From NCBI GenBank assembly GCA_900541045.1, contig UQID01000002.1, positions 62,001 to 126,000 of the forward strand: a stretch of DNA of 64,000 bases. Direction: 5' to 3'. Of the stretch, positions 7,360-16,300 are shown piece after piece; position 1 is the stretch's first letter; the number at the start of each line of letters is the position of its first letter. The notes under the pieces are model-generated. The model searched no databases, was not told the DNA's origin, and worked only from the letters and a program-made list of their open reading frames with translations. The position numbers and the translations under genes are program-made. This stretch comes from an uncultured Collinsella sp. Its GTDB lineage: Bacteria; Actinomycetota; Coriobacteriia; Coriobacteriales; Coriobacteriaceae.

Positions 7360-8761
7360 AGGCCGAGGGGAAGGCCTTGGTGAGACCGGCGCGCGTCTGC
7401 GTGTCGGTCTTTTGGTAGATGGAGCTCAGGTGGCGCTGTACCATGCGCATCGAGATACCGAGTTCCTCGGCAACCTGCTTGAGCGGGCGTTCATCCTGGG
7501 TCACGGCTATGAGCACGTCGACTTCGCGCGGGGTGAGAGCGTGGTTGGCGATGAAGGCCTGGCGTTGCTCCTCGATGGTGGGGGCGGCGAGTGCTTCTTC
7601 TGCCAGCTGCTCGCGCTCGCGCTCCTGCTCGGTTTGGGGCAGGCGGAACAGGCCCGCGGCTACAAACGCCGCGCAGGCGGCGACGAGCAAAACGAGCGCA
7701 CCGATCATAATGAGGGCAACGTTATCCGAGGTCACGAGAGCAAGCGAGATGCCCGATGTGGTGAAAGCGCATACATTGTTGGCGGCGCGGCCCATGCCAG
7801 CCCAAAGGGCGGGCGCATGCATGTGCGGTGCCAGCTGTGTAAAGGTGGCGGTAAAGAACGTGACGAAAAAGCCCGAGCTCAGGTAAAAGACGACAAGGCC
7901 TAGGTTGGGATCGGCGCCGGCCTCCACGGCCAGGATGGAAATGGTCGAGAGCACGGCGATGCCGAGCATGACAAGTCCCATGTAGCGGCGCTCGGCAAGG
8001 TCAAAGATAAGACCGGCGGCAAGGCCGCTTGCCGCCAAAAAGAGGCGCGGCCAAGTCTGCACGGCAATGGTGCCGTGGGCGTTGGAGAGTGTGACCACGT
8101 TGTCGAGGGTGGAGAACAGACAGGCAAGAATCATGACGAGCGCGATGCTCCAGCATGCCTGCTTGGCGAGGGCATGAGAGGACTCAGCAAAGGGATTGAT
8201 GGCGGGGCTGGAGCTCTCGGCAGCTTTTTGGGGAACGACGCTGAGGGCGGATATGGCGATAGTCGCTGCGCCAAGGACGATGAGCTCTGCGATGCCGCCG
8301 CAATTGAGCAGGTTGATGACGAACTGCATCAGGATGCCCGCGGTATAGGCCGCTCCCGCGCCGGTGGCGAGCTTGGGATCGTCTTGGAATGCCGTCGCGA
8401 AGGCGTGGTGAGCGGCGGCACCCAGCAGGCCGAGTCCAAGGAATGCCACGCAGCCCAGAATTTCGAGGGCAAGCGAACCCGTGGGGGACTGGATCTGGGT
8501 CAATCCCAGGATGGCGATGGGAACGGCGGCGCTGACAACTGCCTGGGGCTGGCCTTTGCGTTGGGCGAGACCGAGCAGTGGTGCATATCCGATAAAGCCG
8601 ATGACGCTGGCGCCAAGGATAAAGCCCTGTGCGATCACAACGCGTTCGGCACCGGCGAGCAGCCCGACGTTGACGTCGAAGCGAAACTCGGCGGCAAGGA
8701 AGGCGAAGGTGAAGAGCGCGAGTGCCAGAAGCGCGTTGATTTTAGACCTGCTCAGGTTCAA
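7358..8761 (-). CDS. Multi-pass membrane protein with C-terminal LuxR helix-turn-helix
   Basis: A 467-residue regulator type that is common in Coriobacteriia. Residues about 8-385 form roughly 10-12 hydrophobic helices; the last 65 residues carry a LuxR/GerE DNA-binding domain (ALTPREVDVLIAVTQ, then VAEELGISMRMVQRHLSSIYQKT). It probably senses a ligand or membrane state and controls transcription directly from the membrane. It is transcribed divergently from the surface-protein gene at 8988, which makes that gene, and the TAGGTTC palindrome between them, candidate targets. Neither ligand nor target can be shown from sequence. Confidence 0.88.
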   Translation of the reverse strand: MNLSRSKINALLALALFTFAFLAAEFRFDVNVGLLAGAERVVIAQGFILGASVIGFIGYAPLLGLAQRKGQPQAVVSAAVPIAILGLTQIQSPTGSLALEILGCVAFLGLGLLGAAAHHAFATAFQDDPKLATGAGAAYTAGILMQFVINLLNCGGIAELIVLGAATIAISALSVVPQKAAESSSPAINPFAESSHALAKQACWSIALVMILACLFSTLDNVVTLSNAHGTIAVQTWPRLFLAASGLAAGLIFDLAERRYMGLVMLGIAVLSTISILAVEAGADPNLGLVVFYLSSGFFVTFFTATFTQLAPHMHAPALWAGMGRAANNVCAFTTSGISLALVTSDNVALIMIGALVLLVAACAAFVAAGLFRLPQTEQEREREQLAEEALAAPTIEEQRQAFIANHALTPREVDVLIAVTQDERPLKQVAEELGISMRMVQRHLSSIYQKTDTQTRAGLTKAFPSA

Positions 8762-8863
8762 GGACGGTCCTTTGGGTGGACGAATAATCGTGTCCTCGAT
8801 TGTAGCGTTCCCGGGACGAGTGTGGCGATGGCGAAATCATATTGAATTAAACCGCAGGTAGAG

Positions 8864-8891
8864 GCCTAGGTTCACATCTACGAACCTAGGC
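8864..8891. promoter_or_regulatory. Palindrome TAGGTTC-N8-GAACCTA upstream of a surface-protein gene
   Basis: GCCTAGGTTC (8864-8873) and GAACCTAGGC (8882-8891) are exact reverse complements around ACATCTAC. The inner 7 bases of each arm and the 8-base spacer length match the palindrome at 11216-11249 in front of the next surface-protein gene. Operator or leader RNA hairpin; role unproven. Confidence 0.6.
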
Positions 8892-8927
8892 ATATGGAGT
8901 CATTTGGCACATCTTGGTGGTACAGGA

Positions 8928-8960
8928 CCACCACAAAGGGGGCAGGCACCTTTGTGGTGG
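8928..8960. repeat. CCACCACAAAGG hairpin in the leader of the surface-protein gene
   Basis: CCACCACAAAGG (8928-8939) and CCTTTGTGGTGG (8949-8960) are perfect complements around GGGCAGGCA. It lies 28-60 bases before the ATG at 8988 and has no T-run, unlike the near-identical terminator at 7315. It would sit in the 5' untranslated region if transcription starts upstream. Confidence 0.75.
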
Positions 8961-8987
8961 CATGTCCCTACGACCAAGGAGGCCGTT

Positions 8988-10973
8988 ATGAACGTAAGCC
9001 ACTTTGACAAGCAAGCTCAGCGTGAGTCCACCTGCTCGCTGGTTCACGGTACCTGGCGTTGTGTGGGTGCCAAAATAGCTTGCGCCGGCGCGTGTGCGCT
9101 TATGGTCGGGCAGTTGCTGCTGCCGAGCGTGGCGCTGGCGACGGAATGCGCCGATCCCGCCGCTGGGACGGATGAGGTTGCCGCGGCTCCGGTGACGCCG
9201 ACGGTTGCGGAGGATACGGCGGCTCCGGCGCCGGTACCGGTGGCTCCGGCTGCGCCGATGACTGACGCGGCTCCGGCGGCACCGTCCACGGCAGAAGCTC
9301 AGCAAGATCAGCAGGACGCACCGGCGGCAACGGTAAACGATGCGGGCGCTGCTGACCAAGACGGCTCTCTTGGCGGCGCCGACAGCTCATCGGCAAACGA
9401 CGCTATCATGCCCTGTGGCGTGACCGATGTGACAGGCGGGAGCGGTGTTAAGGTCAACACGACCGTGGTCCGCCACGATACGGACTGCAAGCTTTCGGAC
9501 AACATCACGCTCGAAAAGGGCCAGCCGTATACCTATGATTTTCCCGATGTTGAGGGCGGCATGCCGGATGAGCCGCTCTGCGAACTTGTCGAAACCAAGT
9601 ACTACCGGGCCGATGCTGCTTCGGGCACCCTGGCTGAAGTCCAGGACACATCTATGTCCGATGTGACGGCTCACTTTGAGCCTGTTGGCGATCACATGAG
9701 GCTGACGCTGACCTTTACGGGTGGCGCGGCAGGCGGCTCGTATCGACTCACGCGCAATGAGGATCTTTATATTGGCGCGGCACTGACGTATACCAGCACC
9801 GACTATGAAGGTGACAACAGCTACGCGGGCAGCTCGATTACCGTCAACGAAACCAGGGACGACTATTACCTCCGCTACGTCATCAATAGCGAAATTACGC
9901 TTGTTGCATCGGAAAACGAAGCCCTCCATAACCTGAACGTCAACGACGTGAAGACCGACTACGCGCCCGGCGAGGCGCCGCGCGCGACCGCGACGATCCC
10001 CGCCGCCGATGCCGACAAGTACGAGATCGCCTACGAGTGCTGGGAGGAAATGGATGGCAGCGACCCTGCGGAGCTCGCGCCCGTTGCCTTCTGGTATTCC
10101 GACCCTGCCAAGTATCCGACGGGCGCGAGGAGGATCGAACACTTCGAAGAGGGCAAGTTCTACATGTACTCCGTTGAGCTGAGGCTCAAGGGCGACAATA
10201 CCGTGGCCGATGACTGCATGATGTACGTCAACGGTCATTGGGCGCACCACATCAAGACCGTCAACGGCGTCTTCGCGCCAAACGCTGACAATATGCTGTG
10301 CGAGCAGCCGATAGACGAATGGCGGGCCATCGACGTTATCGAGATCAACGGCGCCACGACCACCTTCAAGGCGGGCGATAAGCCGGTCTTTACGGCGAAT
10401 GTTCCGACGGGCTCCAACTCTCTTCCTCGGTGTGAGTTCTGGACGGGCAGCGATGGCAGCGAAGTGAACTCTCAGGAGTTCTGGGATCAGAACATTACGA
10501 ACCACATCGACGCCTTTAAGCCCGGCGTGACCTATCGTTACGGTATCTACCTCAAGTCCGCGCGCGGCTTCTACTTTACGCCCAACACCAAGCTGGTGAT
10601 CAACGGCCAGGAGTGCGGCTACCAGGTCGCGGACAGCGTATCCGATGAGGACAGCGGTTGGATCTACACCCTGTGGCTCAACACCGATCTGACCTTTACG
10701 CCTGAAGCCACGCCGACTCCCGATCCGCAGCCTACGCCGGATCCCAAGCCGACGCCGCAGCCTGGGGTGAAGCCCGAGACCAAACCCTCGGCCAAGCCGG
10801 CTACGACCACCACGGTGAGCAAGACGGTTGAGAAAACCACGCAGGCCAAGAAGGGCGATGCTGTCCTGGCTATCACGGGGGATACCACCGCGATGACGGT
10901 CGCCGTCCTAGGCATCGCCGGCGCAACCGTAGCCGCCGCCGGCCTCGCCGCGACCAAGCGCCGCAAGCGTTAG
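8988..10973 (+). CDS. Secreted surface protein with LAITGD sorting signal
   Basis: A 661-residue cell-wall protein. The ATG at 8988 was chosen because AAGGAGG lies at 8976-8982; the frame is open further up but without a site. It has a long signal peptide (about 1-51, ending SVALA), an Ala/Pro/Thr-rich low-complexity stretch (about 52-130), a beta-rich middle without a domain I recognise, a Pro-rich stalk (PTPDPQPTPDPKPTPQPG) and a C-terminal sorting signal: LAITGD, a hydrophobic helix and a KRRKR tail. LAxTG replaces the classical LPxTG. No sortase is in the window. The last 40 codons and the DNA after them are duplicated at the end of the surface gene ending at 17912. Confidence 0.82.
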   Translation: MNVSHFDKQAQRESTCSLVHGTWRCVGAKIACAGACALMVGQLLLPSVALATECADPAAGTDEVAAAPVTPTVAEDTAAPAPVPVAPAAPMTDAAPAAPSTAEAQQDQQDAPAATVNDAGAADQDGSLGGADSSSANDAIMPCGVTDVTGGSGVKVNTTVVRHDTDCKLSDNITLEKGQPYTYDFPDVEGGMPDEPLCELVETKYYRADAASGTLAEVQDTSMSDVTAHFEPVGDHMRLTLTFTGGAAGGSYRLTRNEDLYIGAALTYTSTDYEGDNSYAGSSITVNETRDDYYLRYVINSEITLVASENEALHNLNVNDVKTDYAPGEAPRATATIPAADADKYEIAYECWEEMDGSDPAELAPVAFWYSDPAKYPTGARRIEHFEEGKFYMYSVELRLKGDNTVADDCMMYVNGHWAHHIKTVNGVFAPNADNMLCEQPIDEWRAIDVIEINGATTTFKAGDKPVFTANVPTGSNSLPRCEFWTGSDGSEVNSQEFWDQNITNHIDAFKPGVTYRYGIYLKSARGFYFTPNTKLVINGQECGYQVADSVSDEDSGWIYTLWLNTDLTFTPEATPTPDPQPTPDPKPTPQPGVKPETKPSAKPATTTTVSKTVEKTTQAKKGDAVLAITGDTTAMTVAVLGIAGATVAAAGLAATKRRKR

Positions 10974-11010
10974 AGCTGGGTGACGGCTCTCATTCTCGGC
11001 CTCAGTAAAA

Positions 11011-11146
11011 TCTCAATCTGTAACACCAAACTGCCAAAAACGGCTCTAGATGTTACAGATTGAGATGAACTGTTCGGCCGACAACCTAACGTCTCGATCT
11101 GTAACACCAGGCGGGGAATTTGACCTCTAACTGTTACAGATTGAGA
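11011..11146. repeat. Palindrome array, cluster 1 (two units)
   Basis: Two units of TCTCRATCTGTAACA paired with TGTTACAGATTGAGA. Left arms start at 11011 and 11092, right arms at 11051 and 11132: within each unit exactly 40 bases apart, and 81 bases between units. It begins 38 bases after the stop of the LAITGD gene. The cores between arms are not complementary. See also clusters at 17950 and 34910. Confidence 0.9.
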
Positions 11147-11168
11147 CAAACTGGCTGGCCAAGTTCAG

Positions 11169-11205
11169 AACCGCCACAAAGGTACCTATTCCCTTTGTGG
11201 CGGTT
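11169..11205. repeat. AACCGCCACAAAGG hairpin
   Basis: AACCGCCACAAAGG (11169-11182) pairs perfectly with CCTTTGTGGCGGTT (11192-11205). It is a variant of the CCACCACAAAGG hairpins at 7315 and 8928, with compensated A-to-G / T-to-C changes in the stem. No T-run follows directly. Confidence 0.7.
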
Positions 11206-11215
11206 TGCGCAGATA

Positions 11216-11260
11216 GAACGGTAGGTTCGTATATATGAACCTACCGTTCGCTTTGTTTTT
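11216..11260. promoter_or_regulatory. Palindrome TAGGTTC-N8-GAACCTA before the BspA-like gene
   Basis: GAACGGTAGGTTC (11216-11228) and GAACCTACCGTTC (11237-11249) are exact complements around GTATATAT. The T-rich stretch GCTTTGTTTTT follows, so it could act as a terminator or attenuator as well as an operator. The inner arms are identical to those of the palindrome at 8864; the outer bases differ but still pair. Confidence 0.6.
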
Positions 11261-11309
11261 GGACAACGATTACGCTGGATGACTTTTGGTTTGCAGGAAA
11301 GGAACGACC

Positions 11310-13295
11310 ATGAGGTGGACTACTGTTCGAGCGCTTTGCCGCCGCCTGACCGTTGCCGCGGTGACCCTCACCATGGTGACGGGTTCGTTGCCCGCGGGCG
11401 CGTTTGCCGAGACCCTCACCACCGACGGCACTTTTGTGCAGACGGATAACGACCAAGCAGCCGATGCCGACGCCGCCGACCCCGCGCCCGATGCCGCCGA
11501 CGCCGCGCCCGATGCCGGCGCTGCCGACCCCACAGTGCTCGATACCGGTGACACCCCTACGCCCCCGGACTCCGAGATTGCATCGGCGGCAGGCCTGACG
11601 GGCGCTGGGCAGACCGAGAGCACGCCCGTGGGTACGCTCGCCACCGATCTTGTCGAGGGCAAGGAACTCGCCGAGCAGCAGAAGCAAGAGGAGGCTTCCG
11701 GTGCCGAGGCAACCTGGAACGAGGAACTTGAACTCTGGGCAACCTCGAAGGGCGCCACGGGCGTAAAGGACGAATACGACGATGGCTACGTGGCCGGCGA
11801 GCAGACCCCCGCGCAGTACTACTTCTCGATTGATAGCCTCACCAACGAAATTTCTATCGAGTATGGCGACGCGGGCATTACCACGTTGGAGGTGCCCTCG
11901 ACCATCGACGACAAAAATGTCGTAAGCCTTACGGGTATGGGAAGCGCTGCGCTCACATCGATCACCTTCGCCCCTAATTCGCATGTCCGCTCGGTTGGAG
12001 GCTTGGGCGGCAGCAGCATCAAAGAGATCGCACTGCCCGATTCGGTCGAGGAGCTCAAGAGCTATGCATTCTACAAAAGCAAGACGCTCCAAACGGTAAC
12101 CTGGCCCAACAACGCGGCCTTTACCACGATTCCCGAGCAGGCCTTTAAGGAATGTGAACAACTTGACGACAAGGTGGTGGCAACGCTGCCGCCTTCGGTC
12201 AAAACTATCGACTATCGCGCCTTCGCCAATTGCGGCGTACCGCAGTTCTATGTCTCGGACACAACGGTACTCACCTTTACGCAGATCAACGTGCCGGGCA
12301 CGGTGGAGCGGATTGAGCGCAATGCCTTTGACGGGTGCTCGCATGTGTCGTCGGTGACGATCGGCGACGGCGTTAAATATATCGGGGCGCTCGCGTTCGC
12401 CTCTCTTGATCCTGCGATTGCCGGCAAAGAGATTGTGCTACCCAAAAGCGTGGAAATGATAGAGTGGGGAGCTTTTGAGAACACGAGATACGGAAACGAG
12501 ACGAACCATAATGCCGTTGCCCTGCGCGTGATGAACCCCGATCTTCAGTTTGGTGAGGCGGGCTATCCGGGCGACTATAATGAGCGCGTGACAATCGATG
12601 GCGTAACGTATGCGATTCCCTTTAGTGAAGGCCAGACCATCTATGCCTATGCGACCGATTCGGCTGGCAACCCCTCGATGGTCAAAAAGCTTGCCGATGC
12701 CGTGGTCGATCGCAAGGACTCCGTCGATTCCTCGAAGCCTGCCTACACGTTTGAGTGGATGGGCGAGGCGGCCCAGGTGACGGGCAAACTTCCCCAGAGC
12801 GCGACGGCTACACTCGTGCAGGCGGGGCAGTCCACGCCGCTGGCGGTTGGCGATGACGGCAGCTTTACAGCGGACGCTCTCTCCAAGACGGCAGCAACGC
12901 TGCGCATTTCGCTCAGCGGTTACTATGACATGGTGCTCGCTCGCCCGGGCGACCAGATGACGGGCACATGGAATATCGGAGAGATTAAGGCGGAGGACTT
13001 TACCAAGATTCCGGCCTCGCGCGCGATTGAGCTCAACGTGGGCTATCTTGAACCGATTGTGGGCCAGGATAAGACCGAACGCATTGAGCTCGATAGTCTC
13101 GATAGCATCGATCTGACGGTGAAGAGCGGCGGCAAGACGCTTAAGCCTGCCAAGGGTGACAAGGAAAACGACTTCCGTATCCAGGGCACAGCGCTCGTGG
13201 TGTCGCAGGCCATTGCCGACGCGGACCAGGATCTGGAGATAACGCTCGAGCCCAAAGACAGCCTCAAGCTGGGTGGGGCGACGGCGACGGTGTAG
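11310..13295 (+). CDS. BspA-like leucine-rich-repeat surface protein, 5' part, ended by an in-frame TAG
   Basis: First 661 residues of what appears to be a single gene running to 17912. Signal peptide about 1-34 (ending GAFA), Ala/Asp/Pro-rich region to about 110, then BspA/LRR_5-type repeats (about 190-390; for example LPPSVKTIDYRAFANC, VPGTVERIERNAFDGCS, LPKSVEMIEWGAFENT), then a carboxypeptidase-regulatory-like segment. The TAG at 13293-13295 stops the frame in the middle of a domain; the same frame continues without any other stop to 17912. As it stands the product would be secreted without a wall anchor. ATG 11310 has AGGAAAGGA just upstream. Confidence 0.8.
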   Translation: MRWTTVRALCRRLTVAAVTLTMVTGSLPAGAFAETLTTDGTFVQTDNDQAADADAADPAPDAADAAPDAGAADPTVLDTGDTPTPPDSEIASAAGLTGAGQTESTPVGTLATDLVEGKELAEQQKQEEASGAEATWNEELELWATSKGATGVKDEYDDGYVAGEQTPAQYYFSIDSLTNEISIEYGDAGITTLEVPSTIDDKNVVSLTGMGSAALTSITFAPNSHVRSVGGLGGSSIKEIALPDSVEELKSYAFYKSKTLQTVTWPNNAAFTTIPEQAFKECEQLDDKVVATLPPSVKTIDYRAFANCGVPQFYVSDTTVLTFTQINVPGTVERIERNAFDGCSHVSSVTIGDGVKYIGALAFASLDPAIAGKEIVLPKSVEMIEWGAFENTRYGNETNHNAVALRVMNPDLQFGEAGYPGDYNERVTIDGVTYAIPFSEGQTIYAYATDSAGNPSMVKKLADAVVDRKDSVDSSKPAYTFEWMGEAAQVTGKLPQSATATLVQAGQSTPLAVGDDGSFTADALSKTAATLRISLSGYYDMVLARPGDQMTGTWNIGEIKAEDFTKIPASRAIELNVGYLEPIVGQDKTERIELDSLDSIDLTVKSGGKTLKPAKGDKENDFRIQGTALVVSQAIADADQDLEITLEPKDSLKLGGATATV

Positions 13296-13322
13296 CCCTC
13301 GGCCGGCAAGGTCGATATCGAC

Positions 13323-16300
13323 TTGAAGCCCTGGGGCACGGCGACGGTCGCGACCAAGGGCGACTACCAGGGCGCTAACCGCGTGCTGGTGTTCCGTACG
13401 TCCGACGGCAAGCTAGTTGCCGACGGTGTCACCTATTTGATGGGTTACGAAGACGATGGCACCACGCCTATCATGAAGGCCGAGACGCCGCGCCTTAAGG
13501 CCGGTTCGTACACCATCGTCGCCTTTAACAAGACGAGCTACGACATCCAAGCAACGAGCTATTCCACGTTTAGCCGCCTAGGGCTGACCGTGGGTAAGCA
13601 TATCGCGCAAAAGCAGGTGAAGATCGAGGACGGCAAACAGCTCGACGTGACGCTCGACGTTCCCACGTTTGACGTGGAGACGTATCGTGCCGAGCGCGGG
13701 CTGACGGCGGGCTCGGTTATCGCTGATTCGTCCGCGGTCGTTGGCGTGGAGACCGAGCTGCGCATTCATTACGAGCTCAAAGACAGCCAGGCTGCCAAGA
13801 TTGAGATTCCGCTGGCCAAGGATGCCGTCGAGGATGTGTCCGCAGGCGCTCGCGAAGCCGGCGCCAGCTCCGATGCCATGTGGGCTGGCACAACTTGGGA
13901 GGGCGACAACCTCGTTCTCGATATGAAAAAGAGTGCGGGCGCCGATGTGTTTGTGCGCTTTAAGCCTAAGGCCGCGGGCACCTATGCCATCTCGCCGCTC
14001 ATTACGCTGGGCGAGGTGACATTGCCGCTGGGAAGCACCACACTCGAGGTTAGCGGATCGCGCATCGAGGTCGACAACACCGACGTTCACAGCCTGCTGG
14101 GCAATGTGGCCTACGTTTATGCGGCGCCGGGCAAGAGCGTGCAGCTCGCCGTGGGGACGGGCTCGTCGGCTGCAAAGTACACCGGCAAGACCAATAAACT
14201 CGGCCGTGCCAAGATTGAATACGACCTGCCGCAGGATACGCTTGCCGCCGAGCGTGTGACGCTCGAAGCGCGCGTGGGCTCGACCGATGTTGCTGCCGCT
14301 GCTGCCGAGGTAACGGCTCGCAATTATGTGCGCTATGTTCCGAGCGCTTCGGTCTGGAACTTTGATGTGACGTATCGTGGCGGTACGCAAAACCTGGTCA
14401 AGGACGGCAAGGACACCGGCAAGAGCCTGTGGACCTTTCATCATCTGCCACAAAAGAAGAACGCCTACTGGACTTTTGACATCACGCTCGAGGTGGGAAA
14501 CGAAGAGGCCGCCAACACGCTCGACCTGTACGTGGACTGCGTGGATGGCAAGACGGTGACGATTCCTCTGACTCAAAAGTCGCGCGAGGGCACCCGTGTG
14601 CGCTATGTGGCGGAGTATGTGGACGAGGGTTACCTTAAGCTGCTCGACGAGTTTAACAAGGCGAATGACTCGACCTATGTGAACTGCGGTAACTTTGAGC
14701 AGATCTTTATGCCGCAGACCTACCGCATCTCCAATGCTCAGCTTATGACCATGCTGAGTTTTGACGCCAACGCTTCGGCCAAAAAGCATTCCGCCGCGGC
14801 CGAGGAGCGCCAGCAGGAGTTCTCGAATGCCGTGCAGCAGTGGCACGAATATATGATGGATAACTCGTTTAATGATGTCGACGAGGCCTTTAACGACGCG
14901 ATTGACCAGATGGTCGCCGATGCGTTTGCCGAGGAGGACAAGGACGGTAAAGAGGACGAAGCCCAAGGTGGAGCTGCCCGTAAGGCTCGTCGCGCCCCTG
15001 CCGCCAGCGACGGCGAGGGTGATGGTGCTGGCAACGACGAGGTCGCGCAGTTTGCGGCTGAGCTCAAGGCCGCGGTCGGCGGGTCGGCGGCGCTGCTAAC
15101 CCAGCAGGGCGACAGCTATGGCGTCAATGTGGACAAGATGATCTTTGAGGATGCTTACGGCACCAGCGAGGATTGGTATCAGGAACTCGCGGCGGCCCAG
15201 GGCGCGAATGCTGCGGATGCGGCCGCCATCAAGGAGCTCGTCGACCATGCATCGCGAGCGGAGTTTATTGCCCAGCAGGCCGAGGACCTGGTGGGCCAGT
15301 CGATGGGTATCGGCCAGCTCAACCAATACGGAAGCTGGAATGACGCAACCGCTGCGGCACTCAACAAGTGTGCGGGCATTAAGGCCAGCGAGTACAACGG
15401 CCAGTCGACGAGCGGGTTTAACGATTTGGGCCAGGCGCTCGGCAGCTCACTGAGCTACAAGGCGGCTGACGATGATACCGTCAAGGGCTTTAAGGTCGCC
15501 GCGCCCGATGGCGAGCAGACGGCCTATATCGAGTCGGAATTTATCGAGAACTCCAATAACAACAAGAACCAGGCGCTTCTGTTTAACTCGATCGCCATGC
15601 AGTGCGACATTCTGGACGACCTGTACGACAACTGGAATGTGGTCCATAGCCTCAACAACTCCAAGGTGCGCGGATGGCTCATGGCCTGGAAGCGCAACGG
15701 CGACGTGAGCGCCCATATGAAGCTCATCCGCACGATTCGTTCGCTCAAGAGCTATAAGATCGAGTGCGAGATGTTCGGACAGGTCTTTAAGACCGATGCG
15801 TGGAAGGCGGCCGGCCAGGCGTTTCCCGCGGCGACCCAGGGCATCGGCATCTTTACCGGCATTTACGGCGTGAACGATGCCAGCAAGAACTGGGAGAACG
15901 TGAACGTCCGTATGCAGAAGGTGAAGGGCGAGCGCGAGGGCTATGAGCTTCAGCATACGCGCTTGCTTGCCAAGCCCGAGAAGACCGAGGACGACTGGAA
16001 GTGCATTTACGCGCTGCGCGATGCCATGGAGAAGGCGCGTGCGTTTGAGAATCTGCTGTATCGCCAGCTCTGCCACGACAGCACCGATGTGGCGGTGGGC
16101 TCCATTATGACAATCGCCGGCGTGCTGACGGCCGGTTCGGCGGGTACCGTGGTGGGCGCTGCCTATGACGCGGCTTCGACCAGCGTAGGTTCGGAGCGCG
16201 CGATTAAGCTGACCAATGCCGAATGCGCCTACGATGTTGCCTGCGAGCAGGTGGAGCGCGCGTGCCAGAATCGTATTACGGTCAACTGGGGCGAGCTGAC

